The notes: generated by a model not told the origin, from the letters alone. Counted from the stretch's first letter, positions 48,701 through 57,106 are shown. The stretch is DNA of 64,000 bases from Jatrophihabitans sp964252635 (GCF_964252635.1 NZ_CAXUNP010000015.1:30020-94019); one strand, 5' to 3'. Numbers and translations are program-made.

Positions 48701-49153
48701 CGTGAAGGCGACGAGGTTCCCGATTTCGAACTCCCCGACCAGACCGGCGTGATGCGGTCCCTCGGCGGGCTGCTGGCCGACGGGCCGGTGGTGTTGTTCT
48801 TCTACCCGGCCGCGATGACCGGTGGCTGCACCAAGGAGGCCTGTCACTTCCGCGACGTCGCGGCGGACTTCCAGGCGGCCGGCGCGCAGCGGGTGGGCAT
48901 CAGCCGCGACTCGGTCGAGAAGCAGAAGCAGTTCTCCGACACCCATTCCTTCGACTACCCCCTGCTGGCCGACACCGAGGGCACCGTCGCGGACATCTTC
49001 GGGGTGTCCCGTGGCGCCATTGGCCGCAAGCTCGGGGCGCCGGTCAAGCGGTGGACCTTCGTCATCGGCACCGACCGCCGGGTCAAGAAGGTCGTGCACA
49101 GCGAGACCAACATGGACATGCACGCCGACGAGGCCCTCGCCGCGCTGGCCTGA
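48698..49153 (+). CDS. Peroxiredoxin (BCP/PrxQ type)
   Basis: The 151-residue thiol peroxidase has GDEVPDFELPDQTG, then FFYPAAMTGGCTKEACHFRD. The peroxidatic Cys44 and resolving Cys49 are five positions apart, as in 2-Cys PrxQ. PAAMTGGC replaces the usual P-x3-T-x2-C spacing only slightly. It reduces H2O2 or organic peroxides with thioredoxin- or mycoredoxin-type donors. The open frame extends upstream, but ATG 48698 is the natural start. Confidence 0.93.
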   Translation: MREGDEVPDFELPDQTGVMRSLGGLLADGPVVLFFYPAAMTGGCTKEACHFRDVAADFQAAGAQRVGISRDSVEKQKQFSDTHSFDYPLLADTEGTVADIFGVSRGAIGRKLGAPVKRWTFVIGTDRRVKKVVHSETNMDMHADEALAALA

Positions 49154-49174
49154 CCCCGGTCGCACCGGCGGGGT

Positions 49175-49190
49175 TACAGTGGTTGACGTG
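49175..49190 (+). promoter_or_regulatory. Leaderless promoter, TACAGT-N7-GTG
   Basis: TACAGT (49175-49180) is 7 nt before GTG 49188. Confidence 0.55.
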
Positions 49191-49826
49191 ACTACTACTG
49201 CTCCGTCGGAGCGTCCCGTCGTCGACTTCTACTTCGACCCGCTGTGCCCGTTCGCCTGGGTGACGTCGCGGTGGATCCTCGAGGTCGAGAAGCACCGCGA
49301 CATCGAGCTCACGTTCCGTGTCATGTCGCTGTCGGTGCTGAACTCCGGCCGGGACGAGCTTCCTGCGCAGTACCAGGAGGCCATGGATCGCGGCTGGGGA
49401 CCGGTCCGGGTCTGCATCGCCGCCGAGCAGCAGTTCGGCGTCGGCGTGCTGCGCGACCTCTACACCGCACTCGGGACCCGCAAGCACAACGACGGGCGTG
49501 AGTTCGACCGGGCCCTGATCGTCGAGGCCCTCACCGAGGCCGGGTTGCCGGAGTCGCTGGCCGACGCCGCGGACTCCACCGAGTTCGACGACGCGCTGCG
49601 CAAGTCCCATCACCAGGGCATGGACCCGGTCGGTGACGAGGTCGGCACGCCCACCATCCACATCGACGGCGTCGCGTTCTTCGGCCCGGTCATCACCCGC
49701 GTGCCGGAGGACCCCGAGGAGTCGGTGCGCATGTGGGACGGCGCGCGGCTGCTCGCCGGCTACCCCTACTTCTTCGAGCTCAAGCGCACCCGCACGGAGA
49801 GCCCGCAGTTCGAGAAGCGCGGCTGA
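49188..49826 (+). CDS. DsbA-family mycothiol-linked oxidoreductase (Rv2466c-like)
   Basis: The 212-residue thioredoxin-fold protein with a helical insertion has DFYFDPLCPFAWVTSRWILEVE at the N-terminus and the cis-Pro region GTPTIHIDGVAFFGPVI. Rv2466c, a mycoredoxin-dependent nitroreductase, has a CPWC site. Here it is Cys20-Pro-Phe-Ala, so the resolving cysteine is absent and a monothiol mechanism with mycothiol is likely. GTG 49188 is chosen; GTG 49179 adds three residues. rpiB follows a few genes later, as in Rv2466c-Rv2465c. Confidence 0.9.
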   Translation: MTTTAPSERPVVDFYFDPLCPFAWVTSRWILEVEKHRDIELTFRVMSLSVLNSGRDELPAQYQEAMDRGWGPVRVCIAAEQQFGVGVLRDLYTALGTRKHNDGREFDRALIVEALTEAGLPESLADAADSTEFDDALRKSHHQGMDPVGDEVGTPTIHIDGVAFFGPVITRVPEDPEESVRMWDGARLLAGYPYFFELKRTRTESPQFEKRG

Positions 49827-49835
49827 CCAGCTCCT

Positions 49836-50750
49836 TCAGCGCGGGGCGGGGGCCCCGTTGGCGAGGTCGAAGGCCACCGAGTCGGTGGTTGCGTGCGGCG
49901 TCAGCCCGAACGTCTCCTGCGCGGACGAGGAGTCGAGGACGTAGGGGCGCCGGAACTGGTGCTGGGTCTCGCGCAGCTCCTTGACGAACGGCGTGAACAC
50001 CCCGGCCGCCCACACCGCGGCGTACGGCAGCGACCGCACCTTGTTCGGCACGTTCATGGCCTGGGCGGCCAGGGTCGTGAGCTCACGCATGGTCAGCGGC
50101 GCCGGGCTGGGCACGTGCCAGGCGCGGCCCCAGGCTCGCTCGTCGCCCACGCCCGTTGCCAGCAGGGTCGCGACGTCGCGGACGTCGGTGAAGGTGTGCG
50201 GCACGTCGAGGGCGGCGGGCACGTAGGCCGTGCGGCCCTTGCGCCAGGCGGGGGTCACCACGGTCGAGAGGTAGGAGTTGCCGCCCAGGTAGTCGCTGCC
50301 ACGGACCTCGAACATCCGGATCCGCCCGGCCTCGTGAGCGGCCAGCGCGTCGGCCCACATCCGGTTGCGGACCCGGCCCTTGGTGCCGGTGGCCGCGAGT
50401 GGTGTCTGTTCGGTCATCGGCGCGTCGACCTTGCCGTAGCCGTACAGGTTCCCGGTGACGGCCAGGACGGCCCCGGAACGTTCGGCGGCGGTGATCAGCG
50501 CCGCCGAGATCGCCGGCCACGTCTCGGCCCACTTGTCGTACGGCGGGTTGACGCAGTTGTAGATCGCGGCCGCGCCCTGCGCCAGCTCGCTGAGGCGGTC
50601 CGCGTCGGAGGCGTCGGCCTTGACCCGCTCGGTGCCGTCGATGCCGGAACCGCTGCGGGTGACGACGGTGACGTCCTCGCCGCGGGCGAGCAGTTCGCGG
50701 GCCAGGGCGGTGCCGACCGGACCGGCTCCGACGATCAGATGCTGTGTCAT
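49836..50750 (-). CDS. NAD(P)-binding epimerase/reductase family protein
   Basis: The 304-residue extended-SDR-like protein has the glycine motif LIVGAGPVGTALARELLARG and YNCVNPPYDKWAETW. A Tyr in GNLYGYG stands in the usual YxxxK region, where the Lys is not obvious (YGYGKVDAP has a nearby Lys). It resembles NAD-dependent epimerase/dehydratases of the atypical class. ATG 50750 is supported by GAGGAA upstream. It is divergent from a TetR gene across an array of four operators, so induced expression is expected. Confidence 0.88.
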   Translation of the reverse strand: MTQHLIVGAGPVGTALARELLARGEDVTVVTRSGSGIDGTERVKADASDADRLSELAQGAAAIYNCVNPPYDKWAETWPAISAALITAAERSGAVLAVTGNLYGYGKVDAPMTEQTPLAATGTKGRVRNRMWADALAAHEAGRIRMFEVRGSDYLGGNSYLSTVVTPAWRKGRTAYVPAALDVPHTFTDVRDVATLLATGVGDERAWGRAWHVPSPAPLTMRELTTLAAQAMNVPNKVRSLPYAAVWAAGVFTPFVKELRETQHQFRRPYVLDSSSAQETFGLTPHATTDSVAFDLANGAPAPR

Positions 50751-50772
50751 GAGGAGTTCCTCTCGTGATTGG

Positions 50773-50860
50773 GAGAGCGATGCTCTCGCTGGTACAGAGA
50801 GCATTGCTCTCTTTCCTTTCGATGTCAAGAGCGGTGCTCTCGAATTAGTGCACTGCTCTC
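50773..50860. promoter_or_regulatory. Array of four TetR operators, consensus GAGAGCA-N-TGCTCTC
   Basis: The perfect site is 50797-50811 (GAGAGCATTGCTCTC). Variants lie at 50773-50787, 50827-50841 and 50846-50860, the last with only the right half conserved. Start-to-start distances are 24, 30 and 19 bp. They fill the space between the epimerase and TetR start codons. Confidence 0.85.
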
Positions 50861-50883
50861 GAATCTCTGGCACAGTGTGGGAT

Positions 50884-51576
50884 GTGAACGACGCACCCAC
50901 CGCGCGTGACCTCGCCCGCGCCGAGATGACCGAGCGCATCAAGACCGTCGCCCGTCAGCACCTGGCCTCGGACGGGTCCGACCTGTCTTTGCGGGCGGTG
51001 GCCCGCGAGCTCGGGGTCGTGTCGTCCGCGGTCTACCGGTACTTCGCCAGTCGCGACGACCTGCTGACCGCGCTGATCATCGACGGGTACGACAGCATGG
51101 GCGTCGCCGTCGAGCGGGCCGAGTCCGTGGTGGCCCGGCGCGATCTCGTCGGCCGGTGGATGGCAATCGGCCGTGCGGTGCGGGAGTGGTCGCGGGCGCG
51201 GCCGGCCGAGTACGCCCTGCTGTACGGGACGCCCATCCCGGGCTACGCGGCCCCGATGGACACGGTCGAGAGCGCGCAGCGGGTGCTGCTCGTCGCGGTC
51301 GCCGTCGTCCGCGACGGGTGGGACAAGGGCGTCGTGGCCGCGCCGTCCGACCGTCTGCCCAAGGCCGTGCGCGCCGACTTCGAGCGGTTGACCGAGTACC
51401 CGGGTACCGAGGGCGTCCCCCTCACCCTCGTGGGACGTCTCCTCACGGCCTGGGCGCAGCTGTTCGGCACGCTGAGTTTCGAACTGTTCGGGCGCTACCA
51501 GAACGCGATCGTCGACCTGGACGCCTATTTCGACCACGAGTTGCGGGGGATGGCCCGCCACATCGGGCTGGCCTGA
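50884..51576 (+). CDS. TetR-family regulator
   Basis: The 230-residue protein has HTH IKTVARQHLASDGSDLSLRAVARELGVVSSAVYRYFASRDDLL and a large C-terminal domain with WSRARPAEYALLYGTPIPGYAAP, characteristic of the TetR_C_33-like group. GTG 50884 is preceded by CACAGT 7 nt upstream, overlapping the end of the operator array, so it is probably autoregulated and controls the divergent epimerase gene. The ligand is unknown. Confidence 0.92.
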   Translation: MNDAPTARDLARAEMTERIKTVARQHLASDGSDLSLRAVARELGVVSSAVYRYFASRDDLLTALIIDGYDSMGVAVERAESVVARRDLVGRWMAIGRAVREWSRARPAEYALLYGTPIPGYAAPMDTVESAQRVLLVAVAVVRDGWDKGVVAAPSDRLPKAVRADFERLTEYPGTEGVPLTLVGRLLTAWAQLFGTLSFELFGRYQNAIVDLDAYFDHELRGMARHIGLA

Positions 51577-51595
51577 CGTCGGGGAGGATGCCGGG

Positions 51596-51934
51596 GTGCG
51601 CCTGTTCCATCTCGTCACCCCCCAGGCCTGGGCCGCCGCCGTCGAGGCCGGCGAGTACCGGCCTGCGTCGCTGGCCGCCGAGGGCTTCGTCCACTTCTCG
51701 TTCGCCGAGCAGGTCGCGGGCACGGCGAACCTGCTCTACCGCGACGAACCCGAGCTTGTGGTCGTCGAGGTCGACACCGACGCCGTCCCCGCCGAGGTGC
51801 GGGTCGAGGACACCTACGGTCACGGCGCGGAGTTCCCCCACGTGTACGGGCCCGTGCCGACGGCGGCGGCGGTGGCGGTGCATCCGCTGGCTCGCGGTGC
51901 CAACGGGGACTGGACGTTCACGCCGCCCCGCTGA
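51596..51934 (+). CDS. DUF952 domain protein
   Basis: The 112-residue protein matches DUF952: LFHLVTPQAWAAAVEAGEYRPASLAAEGFVHFSFAEQV and EFPHVYGPVPTAAAVAVHPL. The fold resembles glutathione-S-transferase-like or ADP-ribosyl-related small domains, but no activity is established. GTG 51596 has GAGGAT 6 nt upstream. It lies 19 bp after the TetR gene and may be co-transcribed. Confidence 0.9.
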   Translation: MRLFHLVTPQAWAAAVEAGEYRPASLAAEGFVHFSFAEQVAGTANLLYRDEPELVVVEVDTDAVPAEVRVEDTYGHGAEFPHVYGPVPTAAAVAVHPLARGANGDWTFTPPR

Positions 51935-51952
51935 GCACTACTGCGCTGAGCC

Positions 51953-52966
51953 CTACTGCAGGCGACGCAGGCGGCGTTCCATGGCCGGGTCGCCCTCCCA
52001 CCACGGCACGTCGCGCTCGGTCCGGGCGTCGATGTCCTCCCACGGACCCGCATCGTGGGTGTCGGCACGGGCGCCGGCGTCGGCATCGGCGTCGGTATCC
52101 GTGTCGAACCCGCGCCGAGACGCACGCTCGGCCTCCAGGACGGCGTCGATGTTGGCCGCGTCGCGGGCGTCGGCGCGCAGCCAACGCCGGAAGACGAGGA
52201 ACAGGAACGGCAGGTCGATCAGCTCGGCGACCGTCCAGAGGATGCCGCCGCCCAGCTGCTGGTCGTGCAGCGGCGTCGGCGACCAGCTGTGCCGGTCGAC
52301 GTGGTCGAAGTACGAGGTCGACAGGTGGGTGTTCAGGCGCAGCACGATGCCGGGCAGGGCGTCGATGACGAGCTCGAAGGACCCGATGGCCAGCGACAGG
52401 CCGACCGCCAGCGAGCTGATGTCGTCCTCGAACCCGACCAGCGGCAGCACCATGACGGCGCCCACGAGCACGAGGGCCAGGTGGAGCAGCCAGCCGACCG
52501 GCGGGCTGCCGATCGCCCACCCCGGGAGCGGCCCGAAGAACAGCACGAACGACAGCGCGGGCACCAGGGCCGGGCCGATCAGCGGGTTGGCGACGACGCG
52601 CACCGGCTTGGACTGCAGCACGCGGTCGAGCCGGCTCCCCGGCCCGCCCACCGCCCGAGCGAGCTGCAGCGGGTGGCCGAACAGCACCACGATGGGGACG
52701 AACAACCACAGCACCAGGGTCTGCGCCGTCCAGGCCCAGAACAGCGACCCGGCGTAGACCTCGGGGAACCCCGATGTCGTCCAGAGGAACAGCAGCAGGC
52801 CGACTGCGAAGGTGGCCGAGCGGCCGCGCGGCCACGGGCGTCTGAGCCGCCGCACGCCGTAGGCGTAGGAGACGGCCAGGACCACGACCACGACGACGGC
52901 CAGCGGCTCCACCGACCACTGGGTTAGCGCCCCGGCGACGTCCGGACGGTCGAGGGCGAGATCCAC
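51953..52966 (-). CDS. ctaG: Cytochrome c oxidase assembly factor CtaG (caa3-type)
   Basis: The 337-residue protein has about seven membrane segments. The Caa3_CtaG pattern includes HPLQLARAV, FSDHVDRHSWSPTPLHDQQLGGGILWTVAELIDLPFLFLVFRRWLR and a Gly/Ala tail. It assists metal insertion or assembly of terminal oxidase. The C-terminus is low-complexity (DTDTDADADAGARAD, encoded by hexamer repeats at 52055-52110) and ends in a WWEGDPAMERRLRRLQ motif common in actinobacteria. A CtaJ-like gene lies 8 kb upstream. Confidence 0.92.
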   Translation of the reverse strand: MDLALDRPDVAGALTQWSVEPLAVVVVVVLAVSYAYGVRRLRRPWPRGRSATFAVGLLLFLWTTSGFPEVYAGSLFWAWTAQTLVLWLFVPIVVLFGHPLQLARAVGGPGSRLDRVLQSKPVRVVANPLIGPALVPALSFVLFFGPLPGWAIGSPPVGWLLHLALVLVGAVMVLPLVGFEDDISSLAVGLSLAIGSFELVIDALPGIVLRLNTHLSTSYFDHVDRHSWSPTPLHDQQLGGGILWTVAELIDLPFLFLVFRRWLRADARDAANIDAVLEAERASRRGFDTDTDADADAGARADTHDAGPWEDIDARTERDVPWWEGDPAMERRLRRLQ

Positions 52967-53037
52967 GGCTCCATGGTGCGCCCCGCCCGGTCGCGGGCCG
53001 GGGGTCGGGTGGCGTCCGCTCCTGCCATGATGAGCAC

Positions 53038-53511
53038 ATGCGCGTCTACCTCGGCAGCGACCACGCGGGTTTCGAGCTCAAGGCCAAGCTCGTCGAGCAC
53101 ATCACCGGCCTGGGTCACGAGGCCGTCGACTGCGGTGCCCACACCTTCGACGACCAGGACGACTACCCGCCGCCGTGCATCACGGCCGCTGCTCGCATGG
53201 TCGCCGACCCGGGCAGCCTGTGCGTGGTCATCGGTGGCTCCGGCAACGGCGAGCAGATCGCCGCGAACAAGGTGACCGGCACCCGCGCCGCACTGGTCTG
53301 GAGCGACGACACTGCCACGCTCGCGCGGCAGCACAACGACGCGAACGTCATCAGCCTCGGCGCCCGCAACCACCCGGACGAGGACATGCTGCGGTTCGTC
53401 GAGATCTTCCTGTCAACGCCGTTCTCGGGTGTCGAACGGCACCAGCGGCGCATCAACGAGCTGGCCGAGTACGAGGCCACCGGCGCGATCGCTGGGCACG
53501 AGACCCGCTGA
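53038..53511 (+). CDS. rpiB: Ribose-5-phosphate isomerase B
   Basis: A 157-residue RpiB: VYLGSDHAGFELKAKLVEHI, a VIGGSGNGEQIAANKVTGTRAALVW phosphate/anion loop and NDANVISLGAR. In the actinobacterial type the catalytic base is a Glu rather than Cys; here GGSGNGEQ supplies Glu75-region acid and no Cys. It interconverts ribose- and ribulose-5-phosphate. It is the end of the block syntenic with Rv2465c-Rv2478c. Confidence 0.96.
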   Translation: MRVYLGSDHAGFELKAKLVEHITGLGHEAVDCGAHTFDDQDDYPPPCITAAARMVADPGSLCVVIGGSGNGEQIAANKVTGTRAALVWSDDTATLARQHNDANVISLGARNHPDEDMLRFVEIFLSTPFSGVERHQRRINELAEYEATGAIAGHETR

Positions 53512-53520
53512 CGGCAGGGC

Positions 53521-54120
53521 TCAGACGGGCGGGGCCGGGTCGTACTGGATCCCGCGGCGCACCTCGCGGCCCCGCCCGGCACCGGCCAGGCGCACGACCA
53601 GGTGCAGCGCCATGTCGATACCGGCCGACACCCCGGCCGAGGTGACCACGTCGCCGTCGTCGACGAACCGGTCGTCCGGACGCAGCTCGATGCTCGGATC
53701 CAGCTCGCGGAGCTCGTCCAGCGCCGACCAGTGCGTCGTGGCGGGCCGCCCGGCCAGCAGGCCCGCGGCCGCGTACACGAGCGACCCGGTGCAGACACTC
53801 GTCAGCAGCGGCACATCGGCACGGCGCGCCCGCACCCAGTCGAGGTGCGCCGGCTCGGAGACCAGGGCGCGGGTGCCTCGGCCGCCCGGGTGGACGACGA
53901 CGTCGAGCGGACCGGCGTCGTGCAGCGCCCCGTGCGCGCCGAGCACCAGGCCCTTGGCGGCGGTGACCGCCGCGCCGTCGGCGGACAGCATCGTGACCGT
54001 CCAGCCGTCGTCGGGGTGGGTCTGCGTCCAGTAGGCCAGCACCTCCCAGGGGCCGACGGCGTCCAGCTCCTCCACGCCGTCGAACAGGACGATGCCGATG
54101 CGCTTGGCGGTCTGCGTCAT
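53521..54120 (-). CDS. DJ-1/PfpI family protein (isonitrile hydratase-like)
   Basis: The 199-residue protein has IGIVLFDGVEELDAVGPWEVL, the nucleophile elbow in LTSVCTGSLVYAAAGLLAGRPATTHW (Cys) and VVTSAGVSAGIDMAL. It corresponds to the amidotransferase-like domain of GlxA regulators without the AraC DNA-binding part, and to isonitrile hydratases. The substrate is unknown. It is convergent with rpiB. Confidence 0.92.
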   Translation of the reverse strand: MTQTAKRIGIVLFDGVEELDAVGPWEVLAYWTQTHPDDGWTVTMLSADGAAVTAAKGLVLGAHGALHDAGPLDVVVHPGGRGTRALVSEPAHLDWVRARRADVPLLTSVCTGSLVYAAAGLLAGRPATTHWSALDELRELDPSIELRPDDRFVDDGDVVTSAGVSAGIDMALHLVVRLAGAGRGREVRRGIQYDPAPPV

Positions 54121-54151
54121 GGGGCCATCGAAGCAGGCGGGTCGAGTCGGT

Positions 54152-55066
54152 TCAGTCCGCGTGGTCGCGCAGGGCGTCGACGTGCCGCCTGACGTAGGCG
54201 TCGAGGTCCGGCCGTCGCCGGTGCACGGCCAGGTTGACGATCGCCAGCCGTCGCGCCGCGAACAGGTCGGGGAGCAACCCCGGGTCGAGACGGGGCCACG
54301 GCCGCACCTGCTCGTAGCCGTCCCGCAGGGCGGCGAGGGTCTCCGGCGCGTCGTGGCCCCGCGTCAGCCCGTAGAGGGTGTTGGCCAGATCCTGCTCGAC
54401 GTGCCCCCACGCCATGTCCTGGAAGTCGAGGGCGTGGACGGTGTCGCCGTCACGGACGAGGTTCGCCGGAGTCAGGTCGGTGTGCACCAGCCGGGGTGGT
54501 GTGCTCGCCTGCCGCCACAGTCGGTCGACCGCACTCTGCGCGCGTGTGTGGGCGTTCCGCAGCACGTCGCGCGACGGGGCGGGAAGCGCGCCCAACCGGT
54601 CGGCCAGTTCGAACTGCAGAACCGAGCGCCAGGTCAGCGCCCCGGCCGGTGCGGTGCCCACCGGGTCGGTCGCGTCGTGCAGTCGGGCGCTCAGCGTGCC
54701 GAGCCCACGGACGTCAGCAGGCGAGGGCGGGGTCGCGAGAGGTACACCGGGCACCCAGGTCGTCACGGTGCACTCGTGGGTGCCGGTCGCGGTCCCGACA
54801 CGGGTGCTCGGTGCACCGTCGCGGGTGCGGACGACACGGGGGACAGGGACTCCTCGCGCCTCCAGGTGCCGCGTCCATCGGTCCTGGGCGGCGGCGACGT
54901 CAGGGTGGTGGATGCACAGCGCGGGCCCGACGTGCAGGACGTAGGACGCGGCTCGCGCGTCCACCCGGTAGACGGTGTTGAAGGACGCGGCGAGGAAGGT
55001 CAGCCGTGCGTCGGCCAGGTCGTAGCGCTGCAGGGCCGTGTCCGCGAGCTGCTTCGGTGAGCTCAC
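54152..55066 (-). CDS. Aminoglycoside phosphotransferase/choline-kinase fold protein
   Basis: The 304-residue kinase-fold protein has the catalytic loop LVHTDLTPANLV (Asp and Asn) and a metal site in VHALDFQDMAWG. An N-terminal nucleotide loop (FNTVYRVDARAASYVLHVG) lacks a clear invariant Lys. Members phosphorylate aminoglycosides, choline, homoserine and other small hydroxyl compounds. No resistance role is shown. GTG 55066 overlaps the upstream gene's stop (GTGA). Confidence 0.88.
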   Translation of the reverse strand: MSSPKQLADTALQRYDLADARLTFLAASFNTVYRVDARAASYVLHVGPALCIHHPDVAAAQDRWTRHLEARGVPVPRVVRTRDGAPSTRVGTATGTHECTVTTWVPGVPLATPPSPADVRGLGTLSARLHDATDPVGTAPAGALTWRSVLQFELADRLGALPAPSRDVLRNAHTRAQSAVDRLWRQASTPPRLVHTDLTPANLVRDGDTVHALDFQDMAWGHVEQDLANTLYGLTRGHDAPETLAALRDGYEQVRPWPRLDPGLLPDLFAARRLAIVNLAVHRRRPDLDAYVRRHVDALRDHAD

Positions 55067-55527
55067 GGGCGTCGGCGGCGCGGTGGACGCTCCGAAGCGT
55101 TCCGGCCGCCGTGCTGGTCGTCGGCCGGGGTCCAGTGGCGACGGACGATGGTGAGGTCGGCCTCGGCCTCGGCCAGGTCATCGGCGGTGGGCCGGTTGAG
55201 GTCGCGGGCGCGCATCGCCCCGGTGGGGCCGACCTGCGAGGTGCCGGAACCCGCCAGGTCGTGGTCCGCCCGCCGGCCCTGCGCGGCGCGTCCGGCGCGG
55301 CGCCCGGTGTCGGAACGGAGGGCCTCGGGCGGGGTCGTCGTGGCCCGCCGCGACGGTGCGGCCTTCGTCGGCGCCTTCGTCGGCGGCGCCTCCGTTGCCG
55401 GCGGAGCCTCCGTTGTCGGCCGCGTGGACGGGGCCTCCGGCGGCTCGTCGGTCCGCGCGACAGGCGGCCCCTGCCGTGCGGTCGCCCGCCGACGCGTGCG
55501 GCGCCGAGGTGTGGTCTCGTCGGTCAT
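55063..55527 (-). CDS. Low-complexity Pro/Thr/Arg-rich hypothetical protein
   Basis: The 154-residue, predicted disordered protein has a basic N-terminus (RRRTRRRATARQG), repeated PPTEAPP-like segments (residues 26-58) and a more ordered C-terminus (TADDLAEAEADLTIVRRHWTPADDQHGG). The C-terminal piece looks conserved enough to be real. No domain is recognised. It is coupled to the kinase-fold gene and lies 16 bp after the MshC-like ligase, in one probable operon. Confidence 0.6.
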   Translation of the reverse strand: MTDETTPRRRTRRRATARQGPPVARTDEPPEAPSTRPTTEAPPATEAPPTKAPTKAAPSRRATTTPPEALRSDTGRRAGRAAQGRRADHDLAGSGTSQVGPTGAMRARDLNRPTADDLAEAEADLTIVRRHWTPADDQHGGRNASERPPRRRRP

Positions 55528-55543
55528 CGGCGGCGTCGCGACC

Positions 55544-56671
55544 TCAGGACAGCGCGAGCAGCTCGATGAAGGTGCGCGCGGCCTGTCCGCCGTCCTCGAG
55601 CGCGATGGCCAGGGCTCGGGGGACGTCCAGGTCGTCGAGCAGCGCCGCGGGGACGGCGGCCGCCCCGGGTACCGAGCCGGGTGCCGCCGCCGCCGAGTAG
55701 AGCTGCTCGAGCAGGCCCTCGGCGTCGGCCAGGGCGGCGGGGGAGTACTCCCACGGCAACGACCACGGCCGGTTCAGGCAGAGCAGGCGGACGGCGCCGG
55801 GGGAGTGCTCCTTGAGCACGTCCTCGACGAGGACGAGGTTGCCCGAGGACTTGGCCATCTTGGCGCCGTTGACCGACACCAGCCCGGCCCGCAACCAGCC
55901 GCGCGCGAACGGCGTGACGCCGGTGGCCGCCTCGGCGAGCGCCGACTCGCAGGCGTGGTGCGGGAACTCGAGGTCGGCGCCACCGCAGTGCAGGTCGAGT
56001 GAGGACCCGTAGAGCGCCAGCACCATGGCCGCGCACTCGGCGTGCCAGCCGGGGCGCCCGTCGCCCCAGGGGCTGGGCCAGCTGACCTCGTCGTCGGGCA
56101 CGGCGGCCCGCCAGACGACGGTGTCGAGCGGGTCGTCCTTGTCGGGGTCGCCGGGGTCGTCGTGGAACTCGGCCGCGCGTTCGAGGGCAGTGTGCTGGTC
56201 GAGGTCGGTCCGCAGGTACGTCTCGGCCGTCCGTGCGTACACCGTGCCGTTGCGCTCGTAGGCGGCGCCGCGGTCGAGCAGCGCCGTGGCCAGCTGCACG
56301 ACGTGACCGATGTGCTGCGCTGCGCTCGGGGAGTGGTCCGGCTGACGCACCTGCAGGGTGGCCATCGTCCCCTCGAACGAGGCGCGTTGCAGGGTGGCGA
56401 GCATGGTGTGGGCCTCGCCGCGGCGCCGGGCCTCGGCATAGAGCACGTCGTCAACGTCGGTGACGTTGCGCGCCATCGACACCGTGTGGCCGTGCCAGCG
56501 CAGCACCCGCTCGAGCGCGTCGGCCCAGACGAAGGTGGAGGCGTGGCCGAGGTGGGTCACGTCGTAGGGCGTGATGCCGCAGACGTACATCCGCACGTGC
56601 CCGACCATGGGCAGCAGCTCCCCGGCCAGCCGCAGCCGCATGGGCGGGCCGGTCAGACGGGACGGGTTCAC
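55544..56671 (-). CDS. MshC/CysS-like cysteine ligase
   Basis: The 375-residue class I aminoacyl-tRNA-synthetase-like protein has MYVCGITPYDVTHLGHAST (HIGH motif, and the ITPYD typical of MshC rather than the TVYD of CysS), zinc ligands in GWHAECAAM and FPHHACE, and a KMSKS-like GAKMAKSSGN. MshC joins cysteine to GlcN-inositol in mycothiol synthesis. This copy is about 35 residues shorter than typical MshC and its anticodon-type domain is minimal. It is either the genome's MshC or a divergent paralogue. It starts at GTG 56671. Confidence 0.8.
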   Translation of the reverse strand: MNPSRLTGPPMRLRLAGELLPMVGHVRMYVCGITPYDVTHLGHASTFVWADALERVLRWHGHTVSMARNVTDVDDVLYAEARRRGEAHTMLATLQRASFEGTMATLQVRQPDHSPSAAQHIGHVVQLATALLDRGAAYERNGTVYARTAETYLRTDLDQHTALERAAEFHDDPGDPDKDDPLDTVVWRAAVPDDEVSWPSPWGDGRPGWHAECAAMVLALYGSSLDLHCGGADLEFPHHACESALAEAATGVTPFARGWLRAGLVSVNGAKMAKSSGNLVLVEDVLKEHSPGAVRLLCLNRPWSLPWEYSPAALADAEGLLEQLYSAAAAPGSVPGAAAVPAALLDDLDVPRALAIALEDGGQAARTFIELLALS

Positions 56672-56790
56672 GGGCTCGGCCTGGTCATCGGGCGGTCACA
56701 CGGGACATCCTGCCAGCGGGCGGTGCGTCCGAGCGAAGGGCGTTGGCCGAACCGGTATCGTGCCTGCTGTACCCGGCGTCTCCGGGGCGC

Positions 56791-56864
56791 GCGGGCGTAG
56801 CTCAATGGTAGAGCCTCAGTCTTCCAAACTGATTACGCGAGTTCGATTCTCGTCGCCCGCTCCA
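56791..56864 (+). tRNA. tRNA-Gly(TCC)
   Basis: Acceptor GCGGGCG pairs with CGCCCGC. D-stem GCTC/GAGC, anticodon loop CTTCCAA closed by TCAGT/ACTGA, T-loop TTCGATT, discriminator T and encoded CCA. Confidence 0.97.
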
Positions 56865-56869
56865 ACACG

Positions 56870-57106
56870 TCAGCTCAGGTGGAACCGGTACTTCTCGCCG
56901 CTCGAGACCGCATGCGCGTACGCGACGAGCTCCGCGTCCGACAGGCTGACGCCGATCCGCCGCAGCGCGAGGATGGCGAGCGGCTTGATGTCCTCGGCGG
57001 GCTTGCCGGTGTGCTTGTCGCGCAGCTCCGCGTCGACGTCGTTCACCCGGGTCGAGGCCCGGGCGAAGATCGACTGTCCGCCGCCGATGTTCATGTTGAA
57101 CGACAT
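56870..57106 (-). CDS. Small conserved hypothetical protein
   Basis: The 78-residue soluble protein reads MSFNMNIGGGQSIFARASTRVNDVDAELR and ends GEKYRFHLS. The middle (KPAEDIKPLAILALRRIGVSLSDAELVAYAHAVSSG) is helical. No known domain is seen. ATG 57106 has a GATGCT hexamer 6 nt upstream. It is convergent with tRNA-Gly, 5 bp away. Confidence 0.65.
   Translation of the reverse strand: MSFNMNIGGGQSIFARASTRVNDVDAELRDKHTGKPAEDIKPLAILALRRIGVSLSDAELVAYAHAVSSGEKYRFHLS

Noticed and set aside
54152..55066. Aminoglycoside resistance gene
   Set aside because: The kinase fold is shared by many metabolic kinases, and the neighbourhood and sequence give no support for drug modification.
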